NCBI GenBank assembly: GCA_040389005.1
Contig: JAZKAS010000013.1
Span: 31,555 to 95,554 of the forward strand
DNA from: JAGOUN01 sp040389005
Lineage (GTDB): Bacteria; Pseudomonadota; Gammaproteobacteria; JAGOUN01
Reading direction: 5' to 3'
DNA length: 64,000 bases
Positions within the stretch are counted from its first letter, which is position 1; every line of letters begins with the position of its first letter. Under the pieces are notes generated by a model, which saw nothing but the letters and a program-made list of their open reading frames with translations, was not told the origin of the DNA and searched no databases. This document shows positions 45,929 to 54,311 of the stretch, piece by piece. The position numbers were made by a program, and so were the translations under genes.

Positions 45929-47527
45929 ATGTGCGGGATCTTAGTTACTTATGGTGTTGATCAAGAAAATTTATCTATAGCGCTGAATAAACTTGATCAT
46001 CGTGGACCTTTTAATCGAGGTGAAGTGTATGTGAATAAGGTTGGTATTGGAATGGTGCAACTGCCCATGAAGAGTCAACATACTGATATACTTCCTATAA
46101 AATATCAATCTTATTATGTATCATACAATGGCGAAATATATGACGAAGCTGCCACAAATTTACAGAATGAAATAGAAATTGCAATAAACAGCATTCATGC
46201 CTTAAAGCCAATTAATGGTATGTTTGCAATAGCGGCTTATGACGTAAAAAAAAATAACATCATTCTTGCGAGAGATGAATTTGGCATAAAACCACTTTAT
46301 TATTATTGTGATAAGCAGAGTAAAATATTTATTGCCTGTTCTGAAATTCATCCTATTTTGCAACTTATTGGCCAAGTAAATATTAATCGTTTTGTCATAT
46401 CTGAAATCATTGTATTTGGTACGCAAGTTGATGAGAGCACTTGCTTTTCTAATATTAACCTTTTAGCGCCCGGCAATATTCTTAATATCAGTTTGGATGA
46501 TATGCAAATAACTAGAAATATTTTTCCGGAGCTTCAGCCAACAATCCATTCTTTTGATTCTGCATTAGAAAAATCAGTCTCTGCATGTGTTGGTGATACA
46601 TTTAGGCCGGCTTCTTTGTTAATTAGTGATGGCTTGGATTCAAATTTATTGCTAACGTACCTTAATAATGACATTAATAAATACAATATTATTGTTAACA
46701 ATTCGGATCTTAACGTTAATTCAAATCAATACAGTCATTTGCAACAAATGCATTTAAATGAGGAAAACTACGGTCATTATTTTAAAAATGCCGTTACGGC
46801 ATATGGGCAGCCGTGTCGTATGACAAGCATATTAATGTATCAAGCTTTAAGTGAATATATTAGCCAGGACGATTCACACTTGGTAGTTACAGGTGAGGGC
46901 GCTGATGAAATGTTTTGGGGGTATCCGCGACACTTGAAAATTAATAGTCATGCTTTAGATAATCTAGATGTCATTGATCTTTTTTTCCCTGATTTTTCAT
47001 TGAATATAAATTTATTGAATAACTGTGATCAAGAAATGCATATTAATGAAATACGAGAGCGCCTTTCTTCGCAGCCAAAGAATAAATTGGACTTGATAGA
47101 CTCCATGGATAGAAAATTTTCATTAGAACCTCTTTTGCGCAGAAGTGATCATCTCTTAATGAGAGGCACGATTGAAACAAGAGTGCCGTTTCTTCATTTT
47201 GGAATTCCATTGCTTGCTAAAAAACAGGAAGTAGAAAGGATAGCAGGGGGCGTAAATAAAAAATATTTGATTAATTTAATGAAAAAAAGAAATCCAAGCT
47301 ATGCGATTAAAGCAAAACAACATTTCAGGGCTCCTATTGAAGCGTGGTTTGGAAAGAAAAAGATTGATGAACATTTCAATCCTTCACAATTAGAGATTAT
47401 TGATCACCTAGGGATATCTATTGACAAGTTAAGATCTTTAAGTGATAACATAAGATTTGATCAGGTTTTTGTTTTAAAAACGGCGGTAATGTGGTATGAA
47501 AAATTTGAAAATTTCTTCAGCAAATAA
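45929..47527 (+). CDS. Asparagine-synthase-like protein with altered ATP loop
   Basis: The 532-residue product has the glutaminase start MCGILVTYG (Cys2), YNGEIYDEA and ARDEFGIKPLYY. In the synthetase domain the P-loop reads LLISDGLDSNLL instead of SGGxDSS; GEGADEMFWGYPRHLK and the Arg-rich ETRVPFLHF are kept. It is shorter than the first paralogue at 32475. The loop change may weaken or redirect the ATP step. The TauD-like gene starts inside its last codons (32-base overlap), so the two are probably made together. Confidence 0.8.
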   Translation: MCGILVTYGVDQENLSIALNKLDHRGPFNRGEVYVNKVGIGMVQLPMKSQHTDILPIKYQSYYVSYNGEIYDEAATNLQNEIEIAINSIHALKPINGMFAIAAYDVKKNNIILARDEFGIKPLYYYCDKQSKIFIACSEIHPILQLIGQVNINRFVISEIIVFGTQVDESTCFSNINLLAPGNILNISLDDMQITRNIFPELQPTIHSFDSALEKSVSACVGDTFRPASLLISDGLDSNLLLTYLNNDINKYNIIVNNSDLNVNSNQYSHLQQMHLNEENYGHYFKNAVTAYGQPCRMTSILMYQALSEYISQDDSHLVVTGEGADEMFWGYPRHLKINSHALDNLDVIDLFFPDFSLNINLLNNCDQEMHINEIRERLSSQPKNKLDLIDSMDRKFSLEPLLRRSDHLLMRGTIETRVPFLHFGIPLLAKKQEVERIAGGVNKKYLINLMKKRNPSYAIKAKQHFRAPIEAWFGKKKIDEHFNPSQLEIIDHLGISIDKLRSLSDNIRFDQVFVLKTAVMWYEKFENFFSK

Positions 47528-48488
47528 TGTTGAATTCTCTTATCAAGCTCCGGCTTCATGGGGGAAGGGAGATATTTATCCTAGTCATTTACATGCTCGC
47601 GCAAAAACACTCATTGAGTATATATTGGCGCATAATCCATCGACGGTTGAAATTATCAATTTACGATCCAGTGATCAGTTCAAACAATTCTATATTGATT
47701 TTCATAAAGAATTAGAAGAAGGCACAGGCGTTGTTTTTTTAAAAAATTTTATTTCTTGCACGAATTTTGATGCATCCAAAATACACGAAATTTTTATGAA
47801 TTTTTGTTTGTTTATCGGAGAGCCTGTTCCCATCAATAAGTTGGGAGAGGTGCTCAGGGAAGTGAAAGATATCGGACTAAAAGATTCAGTTGCTAAACCA
47901 GTCCGCGGCCATCTTACTAATCAATCGCTAGCATTTCATTCTGATAGAGCAGATATCACCACGTTACTTTGCATGAGTCCAGCTTATCAAGGTGGAGAGT
48001 TCAAAGTAGGTTCTTCTGCTAGGCTTTTTCATGAGCTTAAAAAGCGCAAGGATTTTTTAGATATACTCTCTTCAAATATACCTCATGATCTTCGGGATGA
48101 AGGAAGTGATGATGCAAATATTTGTGCTCATCCGATTGTTTCTTATGAAAATATATTTTGCGTGAGATATATTCGAAAATTTATTGAATCAACGGCGCGT
48201 TTCGGCCTTACGATGGATCCAAAGCTAGTAGCGGCGCTTGATTATATTGATACTATTGTGAATAGTGAGTCTTTTTCTCATGAATTCTATTTAAATCCAG
48301 GTGACTTTATTATGATTAATAATCATTTAACTTTACACTCAAGAAATTCTTTTATTGATAGCGAATCACAAAAACGTTGTTTGTTGCGCATTTGGTTGTC
48401 TACAGAGTTTTCACGTCCGTTACCTGAAAGTTTCAAGCCGATTTTTTATCAAGTAACTGCTGGTAGCTCTCGTGGCGGAATAAGGTAA
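47496..48488 (+). CDS. TauD/TfdA-family Fe(II)/2-oxoglutarate dioxygenase
   Basis: The 330-residue oxygenase has the facial triad His148-x-Asp150 in LAFHSDRAD and His281 in LTLHSRNSF, plus R298 for 2-oxoglutarate in KRCLLRIWL. The sequence QSLAFHSDRADITTLLCM is close to the clavaminate-synthase-like side of the family, which often hydroxylates amino acids. It follows an asparagine-synthase-like gene, mirroring the synthase-hydroxylase pair at 31.7-34.3 kb. Substrate unknown. Confidence 0.85.
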   Translation: MKNLKISSANNVEFSYQAPASWGKGDIYPSHLHARAKTLIEYILAHNPSTVEIINLRSSDQFKQFYIDFHKELEEGTGVVFLKNFISCTNFDASKIHEIFMNFCLFIGEPVPINKLGEVLREVKDIGLKDSVAKPVRGHLTNQSLAFHSDRADITTLLCMSPAYQGGEFKVGSSARLFHELKKRKDFLDILSSNIPHDLRDEGSDDANICAHPIVSYENIFCVRYIRKFIESTARFGLTMDPKLVAALDYIDTIVNSESFSHEFYLNPGDFIMINNHLTLHSRNSFIDSESQKRCLLRIWLSTEFSRPLPESFKPIFYQVTAGSSRGGIR

Positions 48489-48633
48489 TTATTTGAACAT
48501 AATTGCTATTTTTATTTAAAAATCATCTCAAATGATCAATAATAAACCTAATTATTTTTTCTTTTAATAAAATGTTAAGCTTCAGAGGGGGATAATAAGA
48601 GTCAGATATTATCAGTAAGTTGCTAGGGCAAAA

Positions 48634-49518
48634 ATGCGAGATCAGGCAGAAAAAAATACAGAACTAACGCTCTCCCAACGTGTACAAGTAGGTGTTGCCG
48701 CAGGAGCTTCTTCTTCTTTTATTAATCATCCGTTTCAAGTATTAAGATCTCGTTTTCAAAATCATGTAGCCATCAAAGAAAAATTTCCTCTTGAGACACC
48801 GCCTGAGATTTTTCCATCTGAATTACGCACATTATTTAAAGGTTTTTCTGCAACGCTCCTTAGTATGTGTTGTCTTACCGTAACACAGTCAATTGCAAAA
48901 AAAATTGTACATGATATGCATGGAGATGATTTTTCTTCCTCTTTATATCTTCGTGTTTGGACCCCTCTTACTGGGGGGGCTTTATCAGCACTTTTGACTA
49001 CCCCATTAGAAGGAGGAATACTTCGCCAAAGTAAGACTCTAACTCAATCAGTAAAAGGTCCTGCAAACCAAGGTATATTTAGAAACACCTATTCATTTTA
49101 CAAAGACCATGGTTTGAAAAGGTCGTATGTTGGTTGTTCTATTATTGCCGTAAGAACATCAATAGTTGGCAGTGGTTTTGCTGTGTGGATGCCAATTATT
49201 TCTGATTTATTTGAAAAACAAGGGCTCTCTCATAATCTGAGTATGTATGTGGCCGGCGTCATTTCAGGGTTATTCTTCGCTGCTGCCTCTCAACCAGCAG
49301 AAACAATAAGAATTGAGCAACAATTTTCTGCGGATGAAAAAAACGTATTGACTGTGCGCAAAGCAGCAATGTCGTTGATTAATAAAAATGGTTATCAAGG
49401 ACTATTCAAAGGAGGCAGTTATCGAATTCCTCGAACTGCTCCAGGGGTATTAATTAATGGAATTGTGTATGAAAAATTGGAAAGGCATTTTTCAAACATG
49501 AATAATTATTCAAAGTAA
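48634..49518 (+). CDS. Mitochondrial carrier (SLC25) family protein, copy 2
   Basis: The 294-residue product again has three carrier repeats. The signature motifs are PFQVLR (P33-R38), the degenerate PLEGGILR (P124-R131) and PAETIR (P221-R226), each followed by Arg/Gln-rich segments. YQGLFKGGSYRIPR closes repeat three. It is more diverged than copy 1. A GGCAAAA stretch precedes the ATG. It lies just before the citrate synthase with the presequence-like N-terminus. Localisation in the bacterial or the host mitochondrial membrane cannot be told from sequence. Confidence 0.82.
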   Translation: MRDQAEKNTELTLSQRVQVGVAAGASSSFINHPFQVLRSRFQNHVAIKEKFPLETPPEIFPSELRTLFKGFSATLLSMCCLTVTQSIAKKIVHDMHGDDFSSSLYLRVWTPLTGGALSALLTTPLEGGILRQSKTLTQSVKGPANQGIFRNTYSFYKDHGLKRSYVGCSIIAVRTSIVGSGFAVWMPIISDLFEKQGLSHNLSMYVAGVISGLFFAAASQPAETIRIEQQFSADEKNVLTVRKAAMSLINKNGYQGLFKGGSYRIPRTAPGVLINGIVYEKLERHFSNMNNYSK

Positions 49519-49640
49519 TGAAATGAATTTATACGCGCGTTTTTGAAATAATTTTTATATATTTAATTTTATAAATATTTTGGCAAAAAATTTTGTGTGT
49601 ATAAGATCGCGACGATTGTTTTAAATAAAAGGAGATATTT

Positions 49641-50873
49641 ATGTTTGCTAGAAAAGTTATACAATTTTCCGCTCCCACTCTTGCTCGAGCTAATTTTTTT
49701 TCATCCGTTAGCACGCCCACAATTAACCAAGGTTTGGAGGGTATTTTAATTGCAGAAACGGCTATTTCTAATGTCGATGGTAAAAAAGGAGAATTGATTT
49801 ATGCAGGATTTCTTTTAGAGGAAGTCATTGCAAGAAAATCTTCTTATGAGGATGTATTATATCTATTACTACGAAAAAAATTCCCCACAGAACATGAAGG
49901 CAAAGAATTTTCTGCTGAACTTGCTAACCGACGAAAACTAAGTAAAGAAATATTTTCGCTTGTGGATCAATTGCCAAATGATATTGACTATATGGATGCT
50001 TTAAGAACAGGGATGTCAGCACTCGGACACGAAATTGATACAGCATGGCCTCCAACGGAAGATCAAACAATGTCAATCGTTGCAAAAGCACCTACCATAT
50101 TGAGTCAAGTTTATCGTAAAAAAATGAATTTACCGACAGTGCAGCCTTTGTCTAATCTTTCTCACGTTGCAAATTACATGCATATGCTTACAGGTAAGAT
50201 CCCGGTAAGCATTCATGATGCTGCTTATATTAGAGCATTGGAAGTATATTTTATTACTACTATTGAACACGGCATGAATGCTTCAACATTTACTGCTCGC
50301 GTAAGCACTTCAACCGAGACAGATATGTTGTCTGCTATAGTGGCTGCGATTAGCACTCTGAAAGGACCACTGCATGGCGGAGCTCCCTCTGAAGTTGATG
50401 AAATGTTAGATGAAATAGGCAGTATTGAAAATGCTGAGCCATGGTTGCGTAATGCAATTGAAAGCGGCAATAAATTAATGGGATTCGGACATCGTGTTTA
50501 TAAAACATACGACCCAAGAGCAAAAGCGTTACAAGATGTCGTTGCAACACTTCCTAGTGATAATAACAAACAGCTGGAGTTGAGCAGGCACGTTGAAGAA
50601 GTTGCTGTTCGATTGCTTCAAGAGTACAAACCTGGAAGAAACTTATATCCTAATGTTGAATTTGGTGCAGCTGCTGTTTTGAGAGCTGTAGGTTTACCTA
50701 AAGAGCTTTATCCTGCTACATTTGCTATTTCTCGTGTTGGTGGTTGGTGTACACACGTTCTTGAGCAATCGAAGAAAAATAGATTGATGCGCCCATCAGC
50801 GGTTTATACAGGAATGTGGCCCGCAGCTTCAAAGGTAGAAGATAAAAAGGTTATTCCAATAGCAAAGATTTAA
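49641..50873 (+). CDS. Citrate synthase family protein 2 with presequence-like N-terminus
   Basis: The 410-residue enzyme is a close paralogue of citrate synthase 1 with the same active-site segments (EHGMNAST, GPLHGGAPSE, MGFGHRVYK, and NVEFGAAAV with Glu for Asp). Its first 30 residues differ: MFARKVIQFSAPTLARANFF onward holds Arg4, Lys5 and Arg16, many Ser/Thr/Ala, and no acidic residue until after position 30. This is the composition of a mitochondrial targeting sequence. AAAGGAG precedes the ATG. The meaning is inferred; the enzyme call is firm. Confidence 0.88.
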   Translation: MFARKVIQFSAPTLARANFFSSVSTPTINQGLEGILIAETAISNVDGKKGELIYAGFLLEEVIARKSSYEDVLYLLLRKKFPTEHEGKEFSAELANRRKLSKEIFSLVDQLPNDIDYMDALRTGMSALGHEIDTAWPPTEDQTMSIVAKAPTILSQVYRKKMNLPTVQPLSNLSHVANYMHMLTGKIPVSIHDAAYIRALEVYFITTIEHGMNASTFTARVSTSTETDMLSAIVAAISTLKGPLHGGAPSEVDEMLDEIGSIENAEPWLRNAIESGNKLMGFGHRVYKTYDPRAKALQDVVATLPSDNNKQLELSRHVEEVAVRLLQEYKPGRNLYPNVEFGAAAVLRAVGLPKELYPATFAISRVGGWCTHVLEQSKKNRLMRPSAVYTGMWPAASKVEDKKVIPIAKI

Positions 50874-51009
50874 TACGTCTAGCTTGAGTTTAGAAATTAG
50901 CATAAGGTATGAGGTAGGCATGAAAGCCTACCTTGCCTTTTGTCAAGATGGATGCTCTGAAAAGAAACTGGAGCACAGGGGCTAAGATTTTCTTTAGGGA
51001 AAAACGATT

Positions 51010-51858
51010 ATGCTGACACTCATCTTTATCGAGTCCTTTTTTCTATTTTTTGTAGGAGTTGAAATACTGCTAGCTCGGCGTAAGAATATTGCCTTATATG
51101 ATTTTCCTGATACTATTAAAAATATAATATTAAACTGGCTAGCGATAGGGGTCGAATCTCTCATCAAAGGTTGGGGTATTGTTTTTCTTCTCATTTTCCA
51201 ACGTTATGCCATCTGTCACGTACAAATGAATTTATTAGGATGGTGTTTTCTTGCTGTCGCCCAAGATTTTTCTTATTACTGTCGACATGTTTGTGAGCAT
51301 AAGCTCAGAATCATGTGGGCAGTACATTCCGTACACCACTCTTCAACTGTTTTTAATCTTTCGACATCTATGCGCCGTTCAGTTTTTCAAGGATTTTATC
51401 GACCAATTTTTTTTATTCCGTTGGTTATAATTGGATTTCAGCCTATTGATATTGGAATTGTGTATGCAGCAAGTCAAGTATATACTTTTTTCTTACATAC
51501 AAAACTTATTTCAAGACTTCCATTTTTTGAGAAATTTCTTATTACTCCATCTTTACATAGGGTTCATCACGGCCGCAATAAAAAATACATTGATAAAAAT
51601 TTTGGTCAAGTACTGAGTGTGTGGGATAGGCTTTTCGGAACATTCGCGGTAGAAGATAAAAAAGTTATATTTGGCGTGTATGGCCAACCCGGCAATGGTT
51701 CAGTTTATTCTATCATTTTCACTGAATGGATAAATATATATCACGATGTTAAAAATAAAATTAAAAAAACTTTCAGCATTCCTAGAGTATCAGATAGATC
51801 TATTAAAGAAAATGAAGAATTTAAACTTGATGAGATGATAAGCAATAACAGCAAATGA
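51010..51858 (+). CDS. Fatty-acid hydroxylase/sterol desaturase superfamily membrane protein
   Basis: The 282-residue membrane protein has the eight-His di-iron pattern: RHVCEH, WAVHSVHHSS and HRVHHGRN, with hydrophobic helices before and between. These enzymes add OH groups or double bonds to lipids using O2. The C-terminal 60 residues are polar and Lys/Glu-rich. It follows citrate synthase 2 by about 135 bases, in the same direction. The substrate may be a bacterial or host lipid. Confidence 0.85.
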   Translation: MLTLIFIESFFLFFVGVEILLARRKNIALYDFPDTIKNIILNWLAIGVESLIKGWGIVFLLIFQRYAICHVQMNLLGWCFLAVAQDFSYYCRHVCEHKLRIMWAVHSVHHSSTVFNLSTSMRRSVFQGFYRPIFFIPLVIIGFQPIDIGIVYAASQVYTFFLHTKLISRLPFFEKFLITPSLHRVHHGRNKKYIDKNFGQVLSVWDRLFGTFAVEDKKVIFGVYGQPGNGSVYSIIFTEWINIYHDVKNKIKKTFSIPRVSDRSIKENEEFKLDEMISNNSK

Positions 51859-51964
51859 AGAAATGACAAAATATTTTAAAATTATTTAATACGGCTACAT
51901 GTTTCATGTTATTTTATGTTTTACCGAACTAATAGTGTTTAGTAAGTGCTCTTAAAAAAGCCGC

Positions 51965-51986
51965 CACGATAAGTCTTGTTATCGTG
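51965..51986. terminator. Hairpin downstream of the hydroxylase gene
   Basis: CACGATAA and TTATCGTG form a perfect 8-base stem with loop GTCTTG. It lies between the convergent ends of the hydroxylase and paralogue B genes. No T-run follows, so termination is only possible. Confidence 0.4.
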
Positions 51987-52117
51987 ATAAATGCCAGAAA
52001 AGTGAAAAATATGTATCGTAAAATTCATACAATACCTTGTTTTCGCTCATAAGTTTAAAATTATTACAAATGGCGGTTCGTCACACGTTGGGTAGCATAC
52101 TGCCTTTAAACTAATAC

Positions 52118-54028
52118 TCAGCAATAAGGTGAATAAAAATTTATTTCGTTTTTAAGATTTTCTGGTTCAATCTCGCTATTAGAATGAACTGCTTGTTCTC
52201 TTTCGCGTGTATTATGACAAAAAAATGAAGAGCAGTGTAGTAATAAGTGTGATTTGTTTTCTAAAGTAACTTTTTCTTTAATTAGAGCATATTTTTCAAG
52301 CAAGTATTTACATAGCTCTACTCTTAGATTTTCAGTGTCTTCTCTTTCAAGAATATCAACAATTTCTTTGTTTATATTTTCAACAAAAAAAGGTTCAACT
52401 TTTTCGATGAAATCTTTATCATTTTCAATAAGAATTTGCATTAAGCGTAAAATATTTTTAATAATATAATCCAAACAGCTTACTTCTTTTTCATCTACAG
52501 GCACTTCTGGCGTTTTTTTGCAACAGAGTAGCGCGTACAATTTATTCCACCACATTTTTAGTAAATAAATAGTTGGTTCTGCTTTTGCTGCGGTTAACAT
52601 CAAGCCAACAGATAACATACAAAAAACTACGAGAAAATATTTGCCGGTATACCCTAATGCCGTTAAAAAACTTAAAAAATTCAAGGCTTCGTTCATAAAA
52701 AACACCCCTGAGATTGCCTGTAAAATTGCTAAGGCACATCCTATGAAATTGACAAGTGTTATCAATTTTATAATGCTTTTTCTACAATTTAATATTTTTT
52801 CATCAGATTGTAACAAAATAGTTTTATCAATATTGCACCACATTAAAAAATTATCTTTCCAAGAATCAGCATATATTTTATTTTGTCCCCACGAGCTGAA
52901 AGCGCCAAGAACACACAAAAAATAGGCATACGGGGGGGTTAATTGCAGTCCAGAAGAAACGCCAGGTACTCCTGCAATATAGTAAACGGCATTTGCTAAT
53001 AAAATGGATATCGATAGAATCGATAAGATGCATCGAAGTAATTTTGCATGGCACTGATTAGAGCTCACTCGGCTGACAAAAAATATATGTTTATCGTGCA
53101 TGGAATAAGTTTGATTAATAGTAGGTATATTTTTAATTCCTTGATGAATAAGACGTTGATCCAAAATAATTATTTTTATAATTTCAGGAAATGATAAATT
53201 TTTACACAGATTTTCTTTTAGTCTTATTCTATGAGATTCGGCAACGTCTTCTGGAAAAAAATTATGTATAAAATCTTCATATTTAGTCAAAATATTGACA
53301 ATAAGTTCACTTTCTTTTTTTAAAATATTAAGTTCTTTCAAAAATTTTTTTTCATAAAGCGCCGTTATATCATCTGTAACCTTTTTTGCTTTATCTATTC
53401 CAAAGCAAAAATTACTAATTGATAGACATATCAAAATAGTTTCTTTTAGAACCGGTTTGTCTAACTGGCTTGGAAAATTACTATAAACCATTCCAAATGC
53501 CGAAGCAGCGTGACCCAGTCCAAAAAGTATTTGCAAAAAAAAATCCAACATGAATATTCTCTGGTGCACTCCATAATTCGTTAATTGTGGCAGGCCAATA
53601 AAGTAAGTTTCATTTTTTGCATTTTTTTTAAATGAATTTCTAATGTGAGTAAAAATAATTTTATTATTACTATAATAAAATGCGCATGGTGCTATCGCAG
53701 AAACAAATCCAATGATAGGCGTATATTTTTTTGGAACCCATTGCTGGAAGAAACTTTCAGAGCCTGCCCATTGTTTAATGGAAGCTCCAATGCCAAATAT
53801 TACAGAGAAAATGAATGAAATTTGCTGTGATCTTAAAGACGGGGGGGCGTAATTTTGAATATTAATACTGCTATAACGCGAGCTATCCTCGCCCTCATCT
53901 TTTGCTGCTAAAGGAGAATAGATTGGGCTTATCGGCGGCGTAACATGATGAGCTGAAAATCCGGATGAATCTTTGTTAATATCATCTTGTTTGATTTTTT
54001 CATCGTTTTGAATTATATTATATTTCAC
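52118..54028 (-). CDS. Unknown eight-helix membrane protein, paralogue B
   Basis: This 636-residue protein is a paralogue of 35340-37325 with the same plan: polar N-terminus, four helices (about 60-220), soluble middle, four helices (about 350-500) and a helical C-terminus ending in a Cys/His-containing loop. Shared stretches include IGFVSAIAPCAFYYSNNKII and CLSISNFCFGIDKAKKVTDD. The pair brackets most of the metabolic genes. No family is recognised. Confidence 0.7.
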   Translation of the reverse strand: MKYNIIQNDEKIKQDDINKDSSGFSAHHVTPPISPIYSPLAAKDEGEDSSRYSSINIQNYAPPSLRSQQISFIFSVIFGIGASIKQWAGSESFFQQWVPKKYTPIIGFVSAIAPCAFYYSNNKIIFTHIRNSFKKNAKNETYFIGLPQLTNYGVHQRIFMLDFFLQILFGLGHAASAFGMVYSNFPSQLDKPVLKETILICLSISNFCFGIDKAKKVTDDITALYEKKFLKELNILKKESELIVNILTKYEDFIHNFFPEDVAESHRIRLKENLCKNLSFPEIIKIIILDQRLIHQGIKNIPTINQTYSMHDKHIFFVSRVSSNQCHAKLLRCILSILSISILLANAVYYIAGVPGVSSGLQLTPPYAYFLCVLGAFSSWGQNKIYADSWKDNFLMWCNIDKTILLQSDEKILNCRKSIIKLITLVNFIGCALAILQAISGVFFMNEALNFLSFLTALGYTGKYFLVVFCMLSVGLMLTAAKAEPTIYLLKMWWNKLYALLCCKKTPEVPVDEKEVSCLDYIIKNILRLMQILIENDKDFIEKVEPFFVENINKEIVDILEREDTENLRVELCKYLLEKYALIKEKVTLENKSHLLLHCSSFFCHNTREREQAVHSNSEIEPENLKNEINFYSPYC

Positions 54029-54311
54029 TTCATAAAACTCGCATCAAAATTATTTTAATTATCTTAGATAATGATTTAAGCAATTTTAACAGGGAAGCAG
54101 TATATACGAATATAACCTATAATTCGTTATTTTCTGTTTTATTTTTTTTCATAGAGGTGTTTGATACTCTATTGATTTTTAAAGTTTACACTTGAGTTTG
54201 AGGAGATAGTGTTCTAGTTGACCGATCGGAGCTCAAATTCTGCTCTAACGCTGACAAATGATCATATTAAATCGATCAATATTTAACCTAATAGGCATGG
54301 TTTTAACATAA

